This document shows, piece by piece, positions 62,514-64,000 of a stretch of 64,000 nt of DNA. Source of the DNA: Aquimarina sp. MAR_2010_214 (GTDB taxonomy: Bacteria > Bacteroidota > Bacteroidia > Flavobacteriales > Flavobacteriaceae). A model generated the notes under the pieces. That model was not told the DNA's origin, ran no database searches, and was given only the letters and a program-made list of their open reading frames with translations. The stretch's first letter is position 1. Every line of letters starts with the position of its first letter. The translations under genes and the position numbers were made by a program. The stretch covers positions 1,798,001 through 1,862,000 of the forward strand of contig NZ_PJMS01000001.1 in assembly GCF_002846555.1 (NCBI RefSeq), written 5' to 3'.

Positions 62514-64000
62514 ATGAAAAATATAAAGTTAAAAAATATTGTATTCCTTGCCACTTTGTTTTGTGTTCTACAAGGATATGCCCAAGTACCTATTGGTGAT
62601 GGGAATGGAAATAATGCTTATTTTCGAGATGGTGATGGCGATGGATATGGTAATCCTAACCAACGTGTTGTGCAAAGTACACAGCCTTCGGGTTATGTAA
62701 CCAATAACCTGGATCGTGATGACGGTAATGCTTTAATTACCAATGTAGCCCCTAAATATTTCTATAGAGATGGCGATGGCGATGGGTTTGGCAACCCAAA
62801 CAATAAGAAGTATCAAAGTGCTCGACCTTCAGGATATATACTCTCTTCGGGAGATTGTAACGATGGTAATGCAAGTTTACATCCCAATACGGTATGGTAC
62901 CGTGATGGTGATGGAGATACCTGGGGAAATCCTGGTGTAACCAAAAAGCAATGTGCTCAACCCTCGGGTTATATTCTTAGAGCAGGAGATTATGATGATG
63001 GTACTGGACTGATCATTAATATCGCACCCAAGAACTTCTATCGTGATGTCGATGGAGACAGTTTTGGAAACCCTAATGTTAAAACCTATCGTAGTATTCA
63101 GCCTTCGGGTTATGTAACCAAGAGTGGTGATTGTTATGATAATGATCCTGCGATACACCCCAATACGATCTGGTATCGTGATGTCGATGGTGATGACTGG
63201 GGGAGCGATCAAGGTATAGGTAATGATGACCCTCCGACATTACAACAGTGTGAACAACCTATAGGATATGCTATTAAGAAGGGTGATTGTAATGATTACA
63301 ATGAAAACATGCATCCGGAAACCGTTTGGTATAAGAACGGTGATGGCGATGGTTTTGCAGAGACAACTACAATTCAGTGTGTAAGCCCAGGAACAGGGTA
63401 TACCTATGAAGTGTTACCCTTAGGAGATTGTAATGATGGTAATGCTGCGATACACCCTAATACAGTTTGGTATAAAAATAGTGATGGCGATGGTTTTGCA
63501 GAAACAACAAAAACTCAGTGTGCTAATCCGGGGTTAGGTTACAGCTTAACAGTAAAACCTTTAGGGGATTGTAATGATGGTAACGCTGCAATACATCCTA
63601 ATACGGTTTGGTATAAAAATAGCGATGGCGATGGTTTTGCAGAAACAACGAGAACTCAGTGTACCAATCCCGGAGTAGGTTACAGCCTAACAGTAAAACC
63701 CCTGGGGGATTGTAATGATAATGATGCAACGATCCACCCTAATACAGAATGGTATGCAGATACTGAAGGTGATGGTTTTGGAGATCCAAATACTACCAAA
63801 AAACAATGTGGACAACCTACGGGATATGTATTGAATAATAATGATCAATGTCCGGAAGAATCAGGAACACAACAAGGGTGTGTTTTTTCTAATGAGAATT
63901 ATGTCTTTACAAGGGCGTATCAAGAACCTATGACCTCACCAGGTCAGATAGGCGATAGCAAAGATGTGATTGAGAGTATCACCTATTTTGATGGTTTGGG
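62514..64000 (+). CDS. RHS-family secreted protein with N-terminal MopE-type repeats, 3' end outside window
   Basis: The frame is open from the ATG at 62514 to the window edge (at least 495 residues). A signal peptide (FLATLFCVLQGYA, then QVP) is followed by about ten acidic repeats of the form FYRDGDGDGFGNP...QPSGY...GDCNDGNAxIHPNT. The DxDGDG part resembles calcium loops and GDCNDxDxxIHP is the MopE putative metal-binding motif, with one or two Cys per unit. At the end the sequence turns into the start of an RHS protein (NYVFTRAYQEPM, VIESITYFDGLG, as in DUF6443). It follows the first RHS gene by 12 bases, so they are probably co-transcribed. Confidence 0.85.
   Translation, partial: MKNIKLKNIVFLATLFCVLQGYAQVPIGDGNGNNAYFRDGDGDGYGNPNQRVVQSTQPSGYVTNNLDRDDGNALITNVAPKYFYRDGDGDGFGNPNNKKYQSARPSGYILSSGDCNDGNASLHPNTVWYRDGDGDTWGNPGVTKKQCAQPSGYILRAGDYDDGTGLIINIAPKNFYRDVDGDSFGNPNVKTYRSIQPSGYVTKSGDCYDNDPAIHPNTIWYRDVDGDDWGSDQGIGNDDPPTLQQCEQPIGYAIKKGDCNDYNENMHPETVWYKNGDGDGFAETTTIQCVSPGTGYTYEVLPLGDCNDGNAAIHPNTVWYKNSDGDGFAETTKTQCANPGLGYSLTVKPLGDCNDGNAAIHPNTVWYKNSDGDGFAETTRTQCTNPGVGYSLTVKPLGDCNDNDATIHPNTEWYADTEGDGFGDPNTTKKQCGQPTGYVLNNNDQCPEESGTQQGCVFSNENYVFTRAYQEPMTSPGQIGDSKDVIESITYFDGL
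63420..63701 (+). repeat. Two tandem 141-base units within the MopE-type repeat region
   Basis: Units 63420-63560 and 63561-63701 each encode 47 residues, from LGDCNDGNAAIHPNTVWYKN to YSLTVKP. By hand count 126 of 141 bases are identical, and most differences are at third codon positions, so the repeat is under protein-level selection. Flanking units are more diverged. Confidence 0.85.

Noticed and set aside
1..64000. CRISPR arrays, insertion sequences, integrases or phage genes
   Set aside because: No short regularly spaced repeats, transposase or integrase motifs were seen. The only clear tandem repeat is coding (63420-63701).

Overview
The window looks like chromosomal DNA of a marine-type member of the Flavobacteriaceae (phylum Bacteroidota). 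The DNA is AT-rich, Shine-Dalgarno sites are mostly absent, and several upstream regions carry the Bacteroidota promoter element TAnnTTTG. Family-typical proteins include a DUF5686 outer-membrane protein with a CarboxypepD_reg-like start, a 2TM-domain protein fused to dihydrofolate reductase, a membrane pyrophosphatase, a radical-SAM/DUF4130 DNA-metabolism pair and RHS proteins. A genus such as Aquimarina would fit but is only a guess.

Region 1 (1-26413) is a biosynthetic gene cluster that begins outside the window. A hybrid PKS/NRPS line runs through three proteins: [post-AT linker]-carrier-C-A-PCP; KS-(decayed AT)-carrier-C-A-PCP; and docking domain-C-A-PCP-C-A-PCP-thioesterase. A stand-alone type II thioesterase follows. 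From about 17.4 kb the DNA becomes much more AT-rich, and a second set of genes begins: a cyclic-peptide-type ABC exporter, a C-A-PCP-C NRPS with a glycine-like code, an Sfp-type phosphopantetheinyl transferase, and a secreted alpha/beta-hydrolase peptidase with C-terminal membrane helices. The last could process an exported product. The first line appears to add a threonine-like residue, a ketide unit, and three residues chosen by A domains that share an unusual Asp-Ala-Glu code start.

Region 2 (26.4-36.5 kb) is mixed. It has a lipoprotein formylglycine-generating enzyme, a small unknown protein, a membrane pentapeptide-repeat protein, a methyltransferase/membrane-protein pair, a nitroreductase and a lipoprotein. 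It then holds a compact DNA-repair-like unit: an S24 (LexA-like) self-cleaving repressor diverges from a DUF559 nuclease-radical SAM-DUF4130 operon, and two matching inverted repeats sit on the two promoters. An App1-type phosphatase and an acetyltransferase follow.

Region 3 (37-58.4 kb) is largely housekeeping: membrane and soluble pyrophosphatases, a DUF5686 outer-membrane protein, pyruvate dehydrogenase E1 beta, EtfBA, a bifunctional nuclease, a nucleoside transporter, thymidylate synthase, a TonB-domain protein, ergothioneine genes (egtB, egtD, DUF427, and a convergent PLP enzyme that could be EgtE), a membrane-anchored DHFR, a fructosamine-kinase-like protein, FabD and a LysE exporter.

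Region 4 (58.9-64 kb) is an RHS locus: a small HTH protein, a secreted RHS protein, and the start of a second RHS protein with MopE-type acidic Cys repeats that runs off the window. No rRNA, tRNA, CRISPR array or intact mobile element was recognised.
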